Shown here: one piece after another, positions 63,662 to 64,000 of the stretch | How the letters are laid out: each line of letters starts with the position of its first letter | Numbering within the stretch: the first letter of the stretch is position 1 | Source of the DNA: CALOCN01 sp942491735 | Lineage (GTDB): Bacteria; Eisenbacteria; RBG-16-71-46; JABDJR01 | Direction: 5' to 3' | Assembly: GCA_942491735.1 (NCBI GenBank) | Contig: CALOCN010000014.1 | Coordinates: forward strand, 1,550,001-1,614,000 | DNA: 64,000 nt | Notes under the pieces: model-generated | The model's database searches: none | Told to the model about the DNA's origin: nothing | Seen by the model: only the letters and a program-made list of their open reading frames with translations | Translations under genes and position numbers: made by a program

Positions 63662-64000
63662 ATGCGACGGATCGTCCTGATACTGACCGCGGGAGCGGTG
63701 CTGGTTCTGGCTTCGGGTTGTGGTTCCAGCGTGAATTTCGTGCGTGCCCATGATGTGGAGTACGAGGCCAAGAGCAGCAACTCGCCGGTGGAGATCCATA
63801 CCGGCGACGTGAATCGACCCTACGTGGTCATTGGAACCCTCACGGCGTCGGAGACCATGAAGGCCTCCTTCTCCGAGAAGTCCACCTACGACACGGTGCT
63901 CAAGCAACTCCGTGACACGGCGCGGAAGGTTGGAGCGGACGCCCTGATCCACACCCACCCCGAGTCGGACTCCGAGGGTGTGTCCACCAAGGTGGTCATC
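63662..64000 (+). CDS. Lipoprotein, 3' end beyond window
   Basis: First 113 residues. MRRIVLILTAGAVLVLASGC is a lipoprotein signal with lipobox LASGC. The following domain reads RPYVVIGTLTASET and YDTVLKQLRDTARKVGADALI, a beta strand then a helix then GADALI, a pattern common in small periplasmic lipoproteins of the DUF4156/YbjQ-like type that sense or bind metals. That link is weak. ATG 63662 has a GGGAGGGAGA ribosome site. Confidence 0.8.
   Translation, partial: MRRIVLILTAGAVLVLASGCGSSVNFVRAHDVEYEAKSSNSPVEIHTGDVNRPYVVIGTLTASETMKASFSEKSTYDTVLKQLRDTARKVGADALIHTHPESDSEGVSTKVVI

Overview
The window is a GC-rich bacterial chromosome segment with densely packed genes. It carries one complete rRNA operon (16S, tRNA-Ile, tRNA-Ala, 23S, 5S). 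I see no insertion sequence, prophage or CRISPR array. Several traits point to an uncultivated lineage in or near the FCB group (Eisenbacteria, Krumholzibacteriota, Latescibacterota or Gemmatimonadota type). These are large secreted proteins ending in FlgD/type-IX-like carboxy-terminal modules, a PorV/PorQ-like barrel, a PEP-CTERM protein, a GH57-DUF3536 protein, a fused B12 mutase (IcmF) and a small bacterial histone. The 16S 5' end (GTGGATTAGGCATGCAAGTC) is not proteobacterial. The phylum call is inference; a 16S tree would decide it.

Layout. 1-3867: end of hemL, a class A penicillin-binding protein (minus) and tyrS. 3868-9767: the rRNA operon with its promoter, two boxA-like sites, long processing stems and a UUCG-looped terminator. 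9978-15352: a GH57-family protein, a phosphohexomutase and a PorV-like barrel. 15353-16278: a non-coding stretch with three decayed repeats. 16279-26876 (minus): a tightly coupled leucine-degradation operon (carboxyltransferase, methylglutaconyl-CoA hydratase, biotin carboxylase, biotin carrier, HMG-CoA lyase) that runs on into a eukaryote-type S-adenosylmethionine decarboxylase and spermidine synthase, followed by IcmF. 27126-31215: a secreted beta-helix protein and a PEP-CTERM protein, convergent.

31398-36657 (plus): a five-gene cluster of ABC ATPase, ABC-2 permease, LuxE-like acyl-protein synthetase, LuxC-like acyl reductase and class III aminotransferase. This looks like a small acyl-to-aldehyde(-to-amine) pathway with its own exporter, and it is the best candidate here for an undescribed system. 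Alanine dehydrogenase faces it. 37959-41214: an S9 peptidase and a long-form IspH. 41218-47134 (minus): two paralogous secreted proteins of about 790 residues flanking a coupled perR/fur-dps pair. 47305-52932 (minus): acyl-CoA dehydrogenase, LemA, two tandem beta-propeller proteins and a DUF2207 protein. 53075-57731 (plus): a lipoprotein, an unknown 133-residue protein, a possible ADP-ribosyltransferase-fold protein and RNase R.

57799-59982 (minus): a small zinc-ribbon membrane protein and thiSGE. 60105-62911: an M61-type peptidase converging on a secreted protein with two carbohydrate-binding-like modules. 63139-64000: a 69-residue histone-fold protein and the start of a lipoprotein.

Functionally the window combines housekeeping (translation, heme, cell wall, isoprenoid, thiamine), branched-chain amino-acid and acyl-CoA catabolism, polyamine synthesis, peroxide/iron stress, and a large investment in exported proteins.
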